Source of the DNA: Moesziomyces globuligerus
Lineage: Eukaryota > Basidiomycota > Ustilaginomycetes > Ustilaginales > Ustilaginaceae
Assembly (NCBI GenBank): GCA_030849465.1
Contig: JARVLF010000010.1
Location: forward strand, 248,001 to 312,000
Direction of reading: 5' to 3'
Length of the DNA stretch: 64,000 nt
The translations under genes were made by a program, and so were the position numbers. The notes beneath the pieces are model-generated. The model saw nothing but the letters and a program-made list of their open reading frames with translations, was not told the origin of the DNA and searched no databases. The first letter of the stretch is position 1. Each line of letters starts with the position of its first letter. This document shows positions 40,390 through 52,100 of the stretch, one piece after another.

Positions 40390-42282
40390 CTACGCAGTGT
40401 GTTTGGGCGAGACGCCGAGGCCGCGTCGGGCGAGCAAGTCGCGCACATCGCCGAGGCCCTCGAGGTTGCCCTGGGCCACGACGGTGGCCTGTCCCGAGCC
40501 CCTCGGTGCGCTAGCCGTGCCGACGGACATCTTCTGGGGCCTGAGCACGCGACTCGCGACCCTGTTGAGCGTCTTGAGGTCGACCTTGTCGATCTTGTCG
40601 CACATCTCCTCTACCGAGACCTTCTTGCCGTGCGCCTGGATCTGCCTGCCGAGATCCTCGACCTCGACGAGCCGCGACTCGAGCGCCATGACGAGCGAGC
40701 TCTTGAGCTGGTTCTTGGCGCGGTTGAGTTCGGTCTGCGTCACGCTGCCCTGGTAGATCGAGCTCGTGCACAGCTCGAGCTCGCGCGCGATGACGTGCAC
40801 GATGCTCGCGTTGAAGCTCGGATGCACCGACGCCGAGATGCCAAACAGGCCCGAGTCCGAGTAGCAGTGGTGGAACGCCGCACAGTAGTCGACGCTGTGG
40901 TGCTGGTTGAGCACATTGGTGTATAGCCGCGAGTACATGCCCTTGCCCGGTCCGCCTGCACTGAAACTACCACCGCCACCGAGCAGGATCTGCAGCGTCG
41001 CCAGCGCGTAGATGTCGTCGTCGTGGATGCTGAGTCCTTCGAACGCCACGTAGACGTGCGTGAACTCGAGATCCGACTGCGGAACGTACAGCTCGCCGCC
41101 CGTGTACTGCGAGGGCGTGGCCACCAGATCCAACACCTCGGCTGCCGTTGGCGTCGCCGAGCTCGACGACGACGTGGAGAAGCTCGACGAAGAGCGCGAG
41201 AAGAGAGACGACAACGAAGAACGCGCCGAAGACGACGACGATGACGAGGTCGGCGAGCTGGACAGCGACGACGCCACCGAGCTCGAGCGCGACGATTCCG
41301 AGATGGGCTTGAGGCCACCAAAGAGCTTTTCGGAGAGCTCGACGAGCTGCTCGTGCGGCATGCCGCTGCCGGCGACGACGATGCGCTCGGGCCTGTACCA
41401 GGTTGACATGAAGTTGCGCAGGTTGTCGGCGGTCATCTGCTCGAGGCTCTCGATGGGGCAGAGGAGCGGGTTGCCGAGCGTGTTGCCCTGGTATGCGGTG
41501 GTGTGCAAGAGCTCGGGAAGGATCATCTCGGGCTTGCTCCAGATCTCCTGGATCTCGTAGGCGGCGGCTTCGCGTTGCATGTCGAGCTCCTCGGGGCTGA
41601 GGAGCGGGTTGAGGATGGTGTCGGCGAGGATGGAGAGCACGGCGGGCACGTCCTTGTTGAAGACGCTCGACTGGTACATGATGGTCTCGCGTGAGGAGGA
41701 GCACATGACGTTGCCGCCGAGCGCCTCGATCTCCGAGGTCATCTGCTGCGAGGAACGGTTGGTGGTGGACTTGAAGGCGAGGCGGTCGAGGAGATGCGAA
41801 GAGCCGGATTCACCCGCCACCCACGGGCGCTCGTAGCGAGAACCGGCATCGATGTAGACGCCGACGGCGCTGAAGTGGCCTGGTGTGGCTTCGGTGGCCA
41901 CGCGGACGCGATTTGGTAGCGTGGTGACATTAATGAGCGACGAAGTAGGCAGTGGCGATTCGTAAGGTGATGCGGCGGACGATGCGGCTGGTGCGGTCGC
42001 AGCGGGCGCCGAGATGGTGGCGGTGGACGAGATGGATCGAGCCAAGGCGCTATTGCGCGAGACTTGCGACAGGCGAGCGGTGGACAGTGCTGATGCGGCG
42101 CTGGCAGTTGGGGCCCTGGCCGCGAGTGCGGACAACGAGTCCGGCTTCGCGACCGATCGACTCGTCCTCGCGACGCTCAGCGAAGGCACGGAAGCCGTAG
42201 CCACAGATCGTGCCTGACTTGCCGAAGACCTTGCGAGCGCTCTAGCCACCATGCCGGACGAGGAAGGCGTCGGGAGCCTCAT
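40390..42282 (-). CDS. MAS2: Mitochondrial processing peptidase alpha subunit
   Basis: The 630-aa product is an M16-family protein. An N-terminal Arg/Ser/Ala-rich presequence (about the first 95 residues, almost no acidic residues) fits matrix import. NRVRVATEATPGHFSAVGVY starts the folded part; SSHLLDRLAFKSTTNRSS replaces the catalytic HxxEH of the beta subunit, as expected for alpha. The flexible glycine-rich loop that binds presequences is present: LLGGGGSFSAGGPGKGMYSR. In complex with the beta subunit it cleaves targeting peptides from imported proteins. A Ser-rich insert of about 55 residues (encoded around 41140-41310) sits between the two halves. The ATG at 42282 is the first in frame; the in-frame sequence just upstream (42283-42366) also looks like a presequence and follows a TTTGCAG acceptor-like site, so an upstream exon is possible. 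Confidence 0.93.
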   Translation of the reverse strand: MRLPTPSSSGMVARALARSSASQARSVATASVPSLSVARTSRSVAKPDSLSALAARAPTASAASALSTARLSQVSRNSALARSISSTATISAPAATAPAASSAASPYESPLPTSSLINVTTLPNRVRVATEATPGHFSAVGVYIDAGSRYERPWVAGESGSSHLLDRLAFKSTTNRSSQQMTSEIEALGGNVMCSSSRETIMYQSSVFNKDVPAVLSILADTILNPLLSPEELDMQREAAAYEIQEIWSKPEMILPELLHTTAYQGNTLGNPLLCPIESLEQMTADNLRNFMSTWYRPERIVVAGSGMPHEQLVELSEKLFGGLKPISESSRSSSVASSLSSSPTSSSSSSSARSSLSSLFSRSSSSFSTSSSSSATPTAAEVLDLVATPSQYTGGELYVPQSDLEFTHVYVAFEGLSIHDDDIYALATLQILLGGGGSFSAGGPGKGMYSRLYTNVLNQHHSVDYCAAFHHCYSDSGLFGISASVHPSFNASIVHVIARELELCTSSIYQGSVTQTELNRAKNQLKSSLVMALESRLVEVEDLGRQIQAHGKKVSVEEMCDKIDKVDLKTLNRVASRVLRPQKMSVGTASAPRGSGQATVVAQGNLEGLGDVRDLLARRGLGVSPKHTA

Positions 42283-45192
42283 CTTTGTATGAGTACGGCG
42301 AGCGACACCAGGGTAACCTTGCGAGAGGAGAGAAGGCCAGGTTCGTGCGGGCGCGCTGGAGAGAGTCTGCAAAGGAAAGTCGCTGTGTGATTCGGTAGTC
42401 TTTCAGTCAAGCGTACGAGAATGCGTGAAGCGGGAAAGCGCAGGCGAATGTGGAAGACGAGGGTGCAAGTCGAGGTGGAGATGGAACAGGTAAAACGGAG
42501 TGGGAGATTGTGACTCCCGAACTGCGTCTTAATTTTGCCGGCGTGTCGACTGACATCCCGACTTCCGGCGCGGCATCGAACTGGTCCAGACGGTTCTGAT
42601 GAGTTCGACCGGTTCGAATATGTTAAACTATAATGAGTGACACAAAATGATCGCTCAAGATCGGGCGGGCGAGCACATCGGGATTAGCCGAGGCAGTAGC
42701 GCCTGCGGCTCTGTCGCCGCAAGTCTCCACCATTGCACGCCTCGCTTCGGCGCGAGTGGGAGAGAAACTTGGCAGAGCTCGGCGCCCGTGTGGTTGGGAT
42801 TCACTTGCCCTTCACGGGCCACATCGACCGTGCGGTCCGAGCAAGCAAAAGCCCGCATCCTGGGTGAGTGAGAGCGAAAGGAGGTACCGCCCACGCTAAG
42901 GTGCTGATTGGTCAGCACTCAATGTCGAAGATGTCGCCGCGCCGGGGATATGAATTCGGTTCGAGCAGGTGGTTAGTGTGAGCCTTTGTTGCCTGGTGAG
43001 GCTGGCGCCGCGCTCGATTTCGGTGCCGAGGAGCGCGGTGCAGGCCATATCTGGCGTGGCTACAGGTGGACGACGTTGGACTCGAGGGAGCGAGCTCCGC
43101 TGCACGATGAGATGGAGACCGAATGTTGATTCTCGCATCGTGTCTCAAATAACGCACTCGGGACTGAGTGCGGTGGGCGCGCGGGCCGGGTGGGCCGAAG
43201 CAGGGCGCCTCAGGCGGTCGACTTGATGATGTTTCAGGTCAACAAATTCTTCAGGAACCCTGCTGAAGGCGCTTCCACGGCCCTCTTGATCAAGATGTCG
43301 AGCGGGAACCATGCAGCTTTGGAAATTAGCTTTGGCACTGCGCTCTTTCCACTCCGTTCGCATCGGCGGGGCCGACGAGGGCGATACTTGCGTTGATTGT
43401 GTGGAAGCGAGAAGAAACAAGTCTCCGTCGGATGATTGTGGGCAACGAAGATTCGGCGATGTGGCCTCGGACTCACTCGAACGACTCGCCAAGCGCCGCG
43501 AATGGCCGCGATCTCTCTCTCGGCTCGGCTCCACCAGTGGAGGAGTCGGCTTAGAAAAGCTGGTTGTGCCCTCACCGTATGGTGCTGTCCAGCATCGGCA
43601 CGACGAAGCTCCGCACAGCCGAAGCGCAAACGGTCTAAGAGAGGCACCTCCGTACGTTGTCCTCGTCGCGGCTTGATGAGATTAGTGCGACAGCACGACA
43701 TCTATTTGGTTTGTCAAACAAAAGACCTTTCGAATGCTTGACGCCATTCTCGACCCCTCCCTGATCGCCGCAATGAGCAGCCCAACGCGGCGTCGAGTCG
43801 ACTGCGCAAATGAGAGAGCGTCGTGCCAATGCGACGCAGCGGCACTCGCTCGAGGCGTGCCAGCTCCACCAAGCCAGCTGGGTCGGAAGGTTCCTCCCAG
43901 TGCCACGTAACTTAGGGACTGTGCTTTGAGGAGGTGGAGGCAAACTAAGTGGCGCTTGGCTGGCCAAGCAGCTCTGTTTCTGCACGTCCGACACCACTTC
44001 CAGCGCGACAGCGCAGCTCTCATTCTGACGGGACGCGGACATCACCGCTCTTCCAAAGGCCATTTCCAGAGCCACCGATGGTTGCGAGGCAAGCAACGGT
44101 TGTGACCAGCGGGATTTCCGTCCGGGTTGCTGGCAGAGGCATGCGAGCCTCGTGAGCGGTGGAAACCGCTTTGCGCCTCAACGGGTTCGGCAATGCATGC
44201 AATGCTCTCTCAACCCAACGCCACGCCAAGGCTGGATCAATCGAGGTCCACATGAATCGCAGCTTTTTTCTGAATTCGAACATGCACCCGAAGACGGCGG
44301 GAACAGCAAAGGCGGCAGGCAGCAGCCACCGAAATCGAAATTGCGCCACGCCGGGCATGCACGGCGCAGCAGCGTTCTGGCCTGTGCTGAGCAAGCATCG
44401 AGTGAAAAATCGGACGAGGGTAAAATATGCACTTTGGGCTTTTGGCGCGCAGCTGAGACCACGCGTGGCTTCGCAGCGCAGCCGCCTTCGCACCTGGCCA
44501 GCTCGAGGCGCGTATGCTCGGCTGCCTCGGCTGCTGCCGTCTTTGCTCGGCCCAAATTCAGAGGGAAGCGCTTCCCCCCCCCGATCTGACGTCGGATTCC
44601 GTGATTTTGGCCCAGGCCTGCTCAGATGCAGCGGGGCGGCCCTGGCGTGGCCACGCTGCGCAACAAGGTTGGCTCTTGCGTCTTTCAGCATCAGCCTATG
44701 ATGGGCGACATTGTCCCGCTCTTGCATCCGATTGCTTTCCGGCCCGCATTTTCCCTTCTCCCCATCCATCGTCCACCTGGCCCTCCGTTCTTCCCACTTC
44801 CGTTTCATCTCCCCCCCACGGCCAACGTCGCCGTTGCGCACCGCAAAAGCTAAGCTGCCGAGAGCTTCATACCTCGCTCATCGACTCACCCGTCGCAAGT
44901 CACTATCACTGCTGGCTTGCTCAGGAACCTCTTTCGCTCCACCGTGGCTGCCCGACCCTCTTTGCGCAGTCAGCCGCGCGCTCTGCCACTCACATCGACT
45001 TCATCCATCCCGTCCCGATCGCCTCGATCGCCTCGATCGCCTCGCTCGTACACGACACTGCGAGGCTGATCACTGGCAGTCACGGCTCGACGCTTACTTG
45101 AGCTCAGCACGCTCCGTAGTCGGATCACATCGCATCTCCTCTCTGCAGACGATTCTCGTCGCTTTACTCTCGCCTCTGCCGAGCTCGTAGCC
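42283..45192. other. Gene-free 2.9-kb region with transcription-factor leader
   Basis: Upstream DNA of both the peptidase gene (-) and the zinc-cluster gene (+). 44704-45192, directly before the zinc-cluster start, is CT-rich and contains no plus-strand ATG (489 nt), and includes three copies of a GATCGCCTC unit near 45018. A small AT-rich patch lies at 42610-42650. No other gene or RNA was recognised. Confidence 0.45.
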
Positions 45193-48100
45193 ATGTCGAC
45201 CTCGGGTCAGCTCTCTCCGTTCAACTCGGGCGGCGCTCAGGCCGACTTTGGCCCCGTCCGCACCAACAACACCAAGGCCGAAGACAGGGACAAGAAGGGC
45301 CCCATCGCTGCGCCCGTAAAGAGCGCCTGCACCTTTTGTCGTTCCCGAAAGTCGCGATGCGACGGCAACAAGCCCTGCTCCGCCTGCGTCGGTAGAGGCC
45401 GTCCTGACGAGTGTCTCTACACCGTCTCCCGCCGCGGCGGCAAGCCCAAGCCTAAGCTCGACCCCACTCCCGACCTCCAGGCCCATCTCGACAAGCTCTT
45501 CGCCATCACCGACATGCCGTATGCGTTCCGTCGCCCCGGTGGTCTCGCTGCTCCTCCCCCCGTCGACCTTGCCGCCGCCCCACAAGTCCACTCGCAGCAC
45601 CTACAGCCTCACGCAGGTGGCTTTGCCATCCCCAACCAGTACCAGTCTTTCGACCCCTCGGTGCTCCAAGCGCCCTCGATGCAAGCCGCTCTGCCAGTGC
45701 AGCCACAGCAGCTCGCACTTGCTCCAGGTCAGCGACCAGGCGCAAACTTTCCCATCAACGACCCATGGGCCCCCACCCCAGGCTTCGAGGCAGGCGGTTT
45801 CCTCCGTTATCAGCTTCCCGACTCGTTAGGCCAACCAGCCGCACCTATCGCTCATTTGCAGCATCAGTCTCAGCAACCCCAACCCCAACAGCAGCAGCAC
45901 ATGCAACAGCACCAGTTGCAGCAGCAGCAGCAGCATCAACAGCAGCATCAACAGCAGCAGCGGCAGCAGCAGCAGCAGCAGCGCCAGCCCAGTCACATCC
46001 CATCACCATCTCAACACCCTGGCTTCAACCCTACAAACATCATGCATCAGCCCGTCCCGGCACAGCAAGGCGCTCAAGCTGGCGTGCACGTAGCCTCTCC
46101 CAACGGCCGACCGGACCCCATTTCGCCACATGGCGTCGTGTCAGATGCATCGCGCCAATCTTCGGGCCCGTCTCCGCAGTCCAACCCCAGCCCGGACGCC
46201 CGGTATCGCAACGACGACGCCATGGCTGCCTATCGCGCCAGCTCTGTCGCCGGCCCCACCACGTCCAGCCACTCCTCGTCGCCGCGTCACACTTCCACCG
46301 ATGGGGCTGGCGATCCCGCCAGCATGTATCCGGCTTCGTATCAGTCGCTCAATGCGGCTGCTGCCCAAGCAGGCAGCGTCAAGGCGCTCCTCATCGACTA
46401 CTATCGCTACCTCTACCGCTTCATTCCCGTCCTCCCGCCTCCCAAGCACATCGACACGCTGATCAACTTCTTCAATCCCGAGTCGACTTTCATCTACGCG
46501 CTCCAATGCGTGCTGCCGCTGCTTCGCGACGAAATTCAGCCCATCGGCGCGCTTCATAAGCTCTCTGGACAGGGCATCAACTTTGGCTCCGACGAGAAGA
46601 AGGCGGCCCTGCGCGAGCGCACTCTCGCGTACGAGCGCAAGGCGACCGACGGCCTCGACCGCCTGCTCGAACAGGCCGAAAGCGACGAGACCGGTGAAAA
46701 GACGCTCGAGGCCGTCCAGACGCTCTGTGTGCTCGTCGTCTACGAGTACGGCAGCGGACGCGCCATCAAGGCTCGCCTCAAGGCCGACCAGGCACTCGGC
46801 CTCGCCATGGGCCAGGGCCTCCACAAGCTCAGCCACAAGACGTCGCCCGACGAGGCCAAGTCTGCGCGCAGCAGCTTCGCCTACATCTCCAACACGCGCC
46901 ATTCCCTCACCTCGATGGGCGTCGATCCCAACGACATCTTTGAGATGCGCAAGCGCTGCTGGTGGTCCGTCTGGAGCTTGGTGCTTTGGGCCGCCTACAA
47001 TACGGGCCGCATCCCCACCATCCGCGCCGACGACCCCCGCGTAAAGAGCGAGATGCCAAAGGCCTCGGATACCGGCATCTGGACCACCAACATCAGCTCG
47101 CTGCAGGCGCTCCTGCTCGTCCAAGATCGCGTGTTGGCACTGGCGCAGTATGGCAATGCTGACCCGTCGGCCGCCAACTACGACCCCTCCCGTCGAGAGC
47201 CGTCTGCGTCGCCCTCTTCGTCGGCCACCTCGCCCTTCTCATTCGGCCGCCTTGGCGTTTCGCGGTCCGGCTCGGTCAGCAGCGACGACATGCCCACCAC
47301 GTTCCACACACTCCCCACGCGCGCCAGTCGGCCGGAAATCCTCGACAGCATGCTCGAGATCGACCGATTCCTACAGGACCAGATCCGCATTCACGAAGCG
47401 GCGCACACGCCCGACTCTCCTCTGCCCTCGGAGGTGCCGCAAACAGGCGATCTGGCGTACGTGGAGAAGGAGCTCGAGGACTCGCTGCGCCAGGCAGCGG
47501 CGGTGCAGCTGTACACGTCGTCGCTGACGCTGCACATCGGACAGGCTTTCCAGGGAGCCTCGCTGTTTGAGCGTAAGCTCTGCTTCCTCAACTCGATCAA
47601 GGACAACAAGGATGGGTCGGGCGAGACGGCGGTCTGCCGCGAGCCGATGCCCGCCTTAACGTACGGCGACATGATGGATGCTGCGCCGTTTGCAGGCAGC
47701 AACGGTCTCAGCCACGGCAAAGGCGAGTCGGGCACGATCGCGTCGCCCGGCTCGGGCGTGCAGCCCACGTCGCTGTCGCAGCAGGATCTGTACGCGCGTG
47801 GACCGTTCCTGCCGAGGCTGTCGCTGCAGCGATGCGTGCACGCGAGCCGCAAGCTGCTCGACATTGCCAAGCGTCGACACGGCCAGTCGGTCAACCCGAA
47901 CCCGTTCAACTGCTGCAGCTTTGTGCTGATCAGCTTTGTGCTGCTCATGCAGGCGCTCGCGGTGCACGGCGGCTTTGCAGGCGATGGCGACGACTCGCAG
48001 CAGGACGAAGACATGTTCTCGCTGCAGGACGACGCTTCGAGCGGCGCCAACGACCAGGGCCACTATGCCAACGAGAGCCTGCAGCGTCTGCTCGACCAGT

Positions 48101-48312
48101 CCAACACGGATGATGACGCCATGGTGGACTCGTTTGAGCCGTCGATCGATCCCGCCAAGCAGGCACAGCTGCGCGATATCTGGGACCGCGTCCGCGAGGC
48201 TCGCGATACTCTGGTGGATCTCGGCAAGCACTGGGAAGCGGTGGTGCCGATGGCCGACGAGGTCAACATGTGCCTCGAAACCTCGCAGCTGCTCCTCAGC
48301 AACGCCTACTGA
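45193..48312 (+). CDS. Zn(2)-Cys(6) fungal transcription factor
   Basis: The intronless 1039-aa product has a binuclear zinc cluster at residues 46-74: Cys46, Cys49, Cys56, Cys62, Cys65 and Cys74 (CTFCRSRKSRCDGNKPCSAC then a CxxxxxxxxC-type end, DECLY). A Gln-rich region with runs of CAG/CAA codons covers about residues 222-270. The fungal-specific regulatory domain begins near 395 (VKALLIDYYRYLYRFIPVLP) and includes ALGLAMGQGLHKLSHK and RKRCWWSVWSLVLWAAYNTGR-like sequence typical of the middle homology region. The C-terminal third ends CLETSQLLLSNAY. Such proteins bind CGG triplets and control metabolic or stress genes; the targets are unknown. The start gives a normal short tail before the zinc cluster. 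The long ATG-free leader suggests translational control. Confidence 0.93.
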   Translation: MSTSGQLSPFNSGGAQADFGPVRTNNTKAEDRDKKGPIAAPVKSACTFCRSRKSRCDGNKPCSACVGRGRPDECLYTVSRRGGKPKPKLDPTPDLQAHLDKLFAITDMPYAFRRPGGLAAPPPVDLAAAPQVHSQHLQPHAGGFAIPNQYQSFDPSVLQAPSMQAALPVQPQQLALAPGQRPGANFPINDPWAPTPGFEAGGFLRYQLPDSLGQPAAPIAHLQHQSQQPQPQQQQHMQQHQLQQQQQHQQQHQQQQRQQQQQQRQPSHIPSPSQHPGFNPTNIMHQPVPAQQGAQAGVHVASPNGRPDPISPHGVVSDASRQSSGPSPQSNPSPDARYRNDDAMAAYRASSVAGPTTSSHSSSPRHTSTDGAGDPASMYPASYQSLNAAAAQAGSVKALLIDYYRYLYRFIPVLPPPKHIDTLINFFNPESTFIYALQCVLPLLRDEIQPIGALHKLSGQGINFGSDEKKAALRERTLAYERKATDGLDRLLEQAESDETGEKTLEAVQTLCVLVVYEYGSGRAIKARLKADQALGLAMGQGLHKLSHKTSPDEAKSARSSFAYISNTRHSLTSMGVDPNDIFEMRKRCWWSVWSLVLWAAYNTGRIPTIRADDPRVKSEMPKASDTGIWTTNISSLQALLLVQDRVLALAQYGNADPSAANYDPSRREPSASPSSSATSPFSFGRLGVSRSGSVSSDDMPTTFHTLPTRASRPEILDSMLEIDRFLQDQIRIHEAAHTPDSPLPSEVPQTGDLAYVEKELEDSLRQAAAVQLYTSSLTLHIGQAFQGASLFERKLCFLNSIKDNKDGSGETAVCREPMPALTYGDMMDAAPFAGSNGLSHGKGESGTIASPGSGVQPTSLSQQDLYARGPFLPRLSLQRCVHASRKLLDIAKRRHGQSVNPNPFNCCSFVLISFVLLMQALAVHGGFAGDGDDSQQDEDMFSLQDDASSGANDQGHYANESLQRLLDQSNTDDDAMVDSFEPSIDPAKQAQLRDIWDRVREARDTLVDLGKHWEAVVPMADEVNMCLETSQLLLSNAY
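45885..45990 (+). repeat. CAG/CAA repeat coding poly-Gln in the zinc-cluster factor
   Basis: Interrupted CAG/CAA run with CAT codons, coding Gln/His-rich sequence. Likely variable in length. Confidence 0.85.
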
Positions 48313-49113
48313 GGTATCATGCTGGCATCGCGAGCGAGGATCCGGATCGCGTTCAGCCCTTGGGTCTTTGTGTTTTATCTCCTCTCGTTCTCTTTGATCT
48401 TTTTACCCTTTCGATCTGACAGCACCGGTGTTTTGCACTCGACATCTCGTGCACTCGGAGTGTCGCTTGCTCGTCTTCGCGAATTCAGCACCGTCGATTC
48501 ATGAGCGAGAGAGAGAGAGAGAGAGAGAGAGTAATTCTGAGTCACGTTGGTGAGATGGAATCGCAGAATGAGGCCAGACACGAATCTTTCAAAATGTTAA
48601 GATCAACAATCGACTCGGACGAGAGCGGATGGGATGGCCCACGCGTAGCACGTGACCAGTGTTGTTCTCGGCCTGTTTTTAGGCACTTTTCGAGAGCTGG
48701 TTCTAGCGCCGCGACACGGCGCGCGCGCGCTCTAAGGCGGCTCCACCTTTTGGATTTACTGTACTGTAGCTGCATCCAACTCCCGCAGAACCCTGCTTTT
48801 TGCTGCGCAACAGAAAGCATTCTGGCTTGCGGATCACGACCACGACCATCACCCTCTTTTGGCCAAAGGAGCTGTTTCCGCAGCATCACATCTTCTGATA
48901 CCGGACAACACAGCTGCTTCGTCATTCTTCACCATGTCATAGGAAACGAAAGGCCAGACATCGACATCAACACCACCTACCTCATTCGACACCCTTGCAA
49001 ATTGAGGCTGTTCCTGCCGCAAAGTTGGCTGCATCGCTCTGCTCAGCCTCGCGACACGCGAGATCCAGTAACATTTGGCCAGCTAGCATTGCCTCGAGGT
49101 GACTTCGAGCATC
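48313..49113 (+). other. Intergenic region with GA microsatellite
   Basis: About 0.8 kb between the transcription factor and the coiled-coil gene. No coding frame is supported. A GA run (48507-48531) lies near the middle, and a poly-GCGC patch at 48719-48730. Confidence 0.5.
48507..48531. repeat. GA-dinucleotide microsatellite, about 12 copies
   Basis: Uninterrupted GAGA run in intergenic DNA. Confidence 0.9.
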
Positions 49114-52100
49114 ATGGCCGACCGATTCGCGGCGCTAGCCGGCTTTGAAGCCGGGTCCAACTACGACTCTACGATGGAGCAGAGCCTGGCGGCTGCAGCC
49201 CGCGACGACCTGCCAGGACTGGAAACAGTCGCGAGCATCAACATCGACCTGGCCCCGTCCAAGCCGCTGAACAGCACGTTTGGCAAGACCAAGAAGCCCA
49301 GCGCCGCCGCCGAACGCGCCAGAAGAATCACTTCGGGTCCCATGGACCTTGGCGCCGGCCGAGCGCGCACGCCTCCTCCGCACGACTCGTCCGCAGGCTC
49401 GTCGAACAAGGAGAACGCGCGTCACGAAGAGCCTCCCTCCACGCAGCGCAAGCAGGAGCAGCGAAGGCACTACGGCGTGCGCATCGCCGAGGACGACACG
49501 TTCGAGGAGCTCGAGGATAGCCTGCAACGCGGCCACCAGCAAGACGAGCTGCAGCGCATGCAGCAAGACATGTCGCAAGGAGGCAACTCTCTCCTCGCCG
49601 CTTCGCCCGCCAACGACTCGGGCCAGTGGGGCGCACGTGCCATGCGTCGCCGATCCGCGGCTGGCGTTTCGATGAAGTCGGCTCAGGAGAAGATCAACAA
49701 CCTTACGCAGGAACGCGACGAGCTCAAGATTGTCGTCGATCTGCTGCGCGAGAAGGTGTCGCTCGACGATCGGCTAGCTGAGCTCATCGTGCTCAAGAAG
49801 GAGAAGCTCTCGTATACCAACAAGATGATTGCGCAGCAGGCGATGCTCAAGCAGCAGGACCGCGCGATCAAGGTGCTGCAGAAGGAGCAGCAGCAGTGGA
49901 AGGGCGGCAACCCCGCCGCGTACGAGCAGCGCATCGCCGAGCTCCAAGCCAAGCTCGTCGCCGCCGAGAACAAGGCGGATGAGGAGAAGCGCGAGAGGGT
50001 GCGCCTGCAGGACGAGCTCGACTTTGTCAAGCGAAGAGGGCCTCCGCCCGGAGCCCACGGCGATGCGAGTCGCGGCGACGAGACCTCGGCCACGTCTCTC
50101 GGAGACTCGACGCGTCTGCGCCAGCGCATCGATGCGCTTCGCGATGAGCACGAGGATGAGAAGTACGAGTTGCGCAGGGAGCGCGACGAGGTGCAAGTGC
50201 AGCTCGAACACGCGCGCGACGAGATCGATCAACTGCGCTCGGCGCAGCGCCGCTCGTCGTCGCCTGGCGAGACGTCGCACTATCGACGCAACATCGACGA
50301 GCTGGAACAGCAGCTGACGGCGCACAAGACCGAGAACGCCAAGATGCTTGAGCGCCAGGCGCAGCTGGTGTCGGACATCGAGCAGCACAAGGACGAGCTG
50401 TACGAGCTGCGTTCCTCCGAGGAGGCGCTGCAGCGCGAGCTCGACGTGGCCAACCAGCGGCTGGAGCACGCCAGCCTCACGCAGGAGGACGAGGCGGTGC
50501 GCTTTGCCGAGGCCGAGCGCCTGGCGGCGGACCGCTACCAGGACCAGATCGACAAGCTGCGCGACGAGCTCGCCTCGGCTCAGCTGCAAATCGACGGCAA
50601 GGAGGCCGAGCTCGAGCGACTGGATGGCGAGCTGCAGGACCTCACCGCCAAGGTGGCCGACCTCGAATACGAGCTGCGCCAGGCCGAGACGCTGCTCGAG
50701 GAGCAGAAGGTCCAGCTCGAGGGCGTCGAGGCCGAGGCGGACGAGCTGGATCGCCAGCTGCAGGCGTTCAAGCAGGAGGCGGAAGAGCTGCGCGCCGAGG
50801 TGGACGAGCTGCACAAGGAGCTCGATACCAAGGACGCCGATCTGGCCGAGACGAACAAGGAGATGCAGGAGATGTCGAACCGCATGTTTGGCCTCGAGGA
50901 GGAGCTCGAGGCGCGCGCCGACGAGATCAAGCAGCTCGACGAGGAGATCGCCAAGGTCGAGGAGGCGCTGCAGCAGGCCAACGAGAAGCACGAGCGACAC
51001 ACGGGCGTGCTCAAGGAGAAGCTTGCGCTCACCGCCCAGGAGCTCACGGGTGCGCAGGGCCAGCTCGAGGCGACGCTGGGCGAGCTCGAGGCGATGCGCG
51101 AGGAGGCCGACACGTATGCGCGCGAGGTGGAGCAGCTGACCGCCGAGCGTGGGCGTCTGGAAGAGCTCAATGCCAAACTGGACGCCAAGGTGTCGGACGT
51201 GGTCGAGGACCTCAAGGCCGAAGAGAGAGCGCTGGACGACGCACATGCCGAGTGGGAGCGCAAGATGGAGGAGGCGGACGAGCGCATGGCGCGTGTGGTG
51301 CGCGACAAGGACGAGGCGATCGAGTCGTTGGAGAAGGAACTCAACCAGATGGAAGACGATCTTGCGACTCGCAAAGCCGACGTGCAGACGCTGCAGGATG
51401 CGCTGCGCGCCAAGGAGAACGAGTCGTTCCGCATCGGCCAGAGCTCGGCCAACGACAAGTACAGTCTGGAGCTCGAGATCGATCGGCTGAAGCGCGACCT
51501 GGCGCGGTGCGAGGACGACCTGGCGCGCGCGCGCAAGGAGCTCGACCGCAAGGACGACCTGCTGCGTCAGAAGGAGGACTCGCTCGCCCAGATGCATTCG
51601 GAGCTGCGCGAAGCCCAGGCCAAGCTGGCCAGCGAGATGCAGGGACACCTCGGCCTGTCGGAGCGCTTCGAGGCGCAGCAGAACGCGATCAAGGCCGAGC
51701 GCAAGGAGCTCGAGGCGGCGCGGGCCAAGGTGGAGGAGCTGGAGCACGAAGTCAACGACGGCGAGCGTGCGACGTTGCGCACGGAGCAGGCGACGCGCGA
51801 TGCGCTCAACCAGCGCAACACGCTGCTGCTCACCATCTACCAGCAGATGGGCAAGATCCTGGCCTCGGCGTCGGCGGATGGCAATGCGACGCCGAGGAAG
51901 CGCGAGGCGGAGCTCAAGCCGTTCACCAACTTTGACGTCTTCCACTCGAGCCTGCTGGGCCGTCTGCGACGCGTGTTCGATACGCAGCTGGGCGTGGATC
52001 AGAAGGCCAAGGAGCTGGAGGCCAAGCTGCTGGAGAAGTACAATGCGCTCAAGCGGCAGCAGGACTCGCGCTTCCGCCAGATCGACCGCTTCGAAGCGTC

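Noticed and set aside
42600..42640. Short inverted GGTTCGAA-like motif upstream of the peptidase gene
   Set aside because: Too short and without flanking duplications to call a transposon end.
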